This document shows positions 62,777-64,000 of a stretch of DNA of 64,000 bases, one piece after another (within the stretch, counting starts at the first letter, position 1; each line of letters opens with the position of its first letter). Source of the stretch: Taxillus chinensis (Eukaryota; Streptophyta; Magnoliopsida; Santalales; Loranthaceae); contig CM042092.1 of NCBI GenBank assembly GCA_023512835.1, positions 10,789,498-10,853,497 of the forward strand, read 5' to 3'. Made by a program: the position numbers and the translations under genes. The notes under the pieces are model-generated. The model was not told where the DNA came from and did not search any database. It was given only the letters and a program-made list of their open reading frames with translations.

Positions 62777-64000
62777 ATGGCCCCATCCCTGGAAGCTTTG
62801 ACAGAAAGAAACCACAGCAAACCCATCGGCATCAGATTACTGGAGTACACAGAAGGTGCCAGCCTCTCCTTCAAAACCTACCGAGCAATTGTGTTGATTG
62901 TGACATTCTTAGCCTATGCAAGCTACCATGCTGCTAGGAAGACCATCGGCATTGTCAAAAGCGCCCTTGATCCTGAATCATCAGAGTCCCTGATCAGACA
63001 ATTAGGATGGATGCTTGGGGATGGCTGGGCGCCATTCAATGCATCCAATGGCACAGCTCTTCTAGGATACATTGATGTCGCGTTCCTCGCTGTCTACTCC
63101 ATTGGGATGTACTTCTCTGGCCAAATTGGAGACAGGGTAAATTTAAGGATCTTCTTGACAGTAGGAATGGTTGGAACTGGCTTGTTTACTTCACTATTTG
63201 GTTGTGGTTACTGGCTGAACATTCATAATTTCTACTACTTCTTGGCAGTCCAAATGCTAGCAGGATTGTTCCAATCAACAGGCTGGCCATCGGTGGTGGC
63301 AGTTGTTGGAAACTGGTTTGGAAAGAAGAGGAGGGGCCTCATAATGGGCATTTGGAATGCTCACACCTCTGTGGGAAACATTTGTGGTTCTTTGATAGCC
63401 TCGGTGCTGTTGCAATATGGATGGGGTTGGTCTTTTGTGGTTCCTGGCCTTATTATTGCTTTTCTTGGTTTGGTGGTGTTTTTGCTGCTGCCGGTCAGTC
63501 CTAATTCTGTCAACTTGGAGATAAGTCATGAAAATGATTTACAGTCTCCTAAGAAAGGTCACGAGGAGGAACCAACTGAGCCTCTGTTAAGATCAAATTT
63601 AGAGGGCCGAGAGAAAGCCGTGGGTTTCATTGAAGCATGGTGTATTCCAGGGGTCGCGACCTTTGCATTTTGCCTCTTCTTTGCCAAATTGGTGGCTTAT
63701 ACATTTCTGTATTGGCTTCCTTACTATCTTGCCCACACAGGTATGAACAGAATGTTATAATGTGCTAGGAAAAACAAGTAGGCTAAAAAAGTTCAGTGTC
63801 ATTATGATGGATTTTGGAACCATTACCATAGAAGTCAGGGTTTCTAATCATGTCCCTCAATCTGCAGCAATAGATGGAGAATACATATCTGATGAGGCAG
63901 CTGGAAACTTGTCTACTTTGTTTGATGTTGGAGGGGTGATTGGAGGAGTCCTGGCCGGGCACATCTCTGACCGCCTGAATGCAAGAGCAACAACATCGGC
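62777..64000 (+). CDS. Glycerol-3-phosphate transporter-like protein (SLC37/G3Pp family), 5' part
   Basis: The first coding exon 62777-63740 (321 codons plus one base) joins in phase to 63867, which continues past the window edge. The protein is a major facilitator. It has a helix with YHAARKT, then a loop, GYIDVAFLAVYSIGMYFSGQ with the DRVNLR motif, QSTGWPSVVAVVGNWFGK, RGLIMGIWNAHTSVGN, a cytosolic loop with acidic and Lys residues (about 250-275), and the start of the second half (TFLYWLPYYLAHTAIDGEYI, ending at LAGHISDRLNARATTS). These are signatures of plant G3Pp1-5 and animal SLC37 sugar-phosphate antiporters. Some Arabidopsis members respond to phosphate starvation. The start is the ATG at 62777; the frame is open upstream only because of the leader intron acceptor. 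Confidence 0.9.

Noticed and set aside
1..64000. CRISPR arrays, bacterial operons, rRNA or intact tRNA genes
   Set aside because: None seen. Regular repeats are microsatellites or small tandem arrays, and tRNA-like boxes lack a complete cloverleaf.

Overview
This 64 kb window is plant nuclear DNA, most likely from a woody or herbaceous eudicot. The coding islands are spliced genes with GT-AG introns and recognisable plant proteins: ADP-glucose pyrophosphorylase small subunit, ZAT zinc fingers with an EAR motif, PEX11, an SLC37-type transporter and an SR-rich LUC7. Between them lie very AT-rich spacers full of (AT)n, (CT)n and (CA)n microsatellites and retroelement debris. There is no operon layout, and the species cannot be named from sequence alone.

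Layout. 1-1.8 kb (-): 5' half of a RhoGAP-domain protein gene, with a 19-nt micro-exon. 4.5-7 kb (+): intact single-exon coding region of splicing factor SF1, followed by an intron-like 3' UTR tract to about 8.6 kb or beyond. 14.8-19.7 kb (-): two tandem C2H2 ZAT genes, one with three fingers and one shortened to a single finger. A frameshifted legume-lectin relic on the + strand lies between them. 24.0-36.4 kb (-): complete condensin SMC2 gene. I traced 20 coding exons that join in phase to 1178 codons plus a stop. A decayed Ty1/copia element sits in its penultimate intron and a 104-bp foldback in its first coding intron. 39.0-43.3 kb (-): complete 9-exon gene for the plastid ADP-glucose pyrophosphorylase small subunit (523 aa). 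45.6-46.3 kb (-): PEX11A-type peroxisome division protein. 50.0-54.4 kb (+): 7-exon LUC7-like U1 snRNP protein (355 aa), with a recent 217-bp tandem duplication in intron 3. 57.4-59.3 kb (-): 3-exon F-box protein. 62.8 kb to the end (+): first coding exons of a glycerol-3-phosphate transporter-like protein that runs off the window.

Functionally the window mixes housekeeping genes (splicing: SF1 and LUC7; chromosome condensation: SMC2; starch synthesis: APS; peroxisome division: PEX11) with faster-evolving genes (ZAT pair, F-box gene, lectin relic). SF1, SMC2 and LUC7 all carry telo-box-like AAACCCTA motifs near their 5' ends. From memory, several of the genes have Arabidopsis counterparts on the long arm of chromosome 5, which suggests a rearranged ancestral block. 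The most interesting items are the single-finger EAR-motif ZAT paralogue, the SF1 3'-UTR introns, the SMC2 foldback and the SMC2-nested retroelement.
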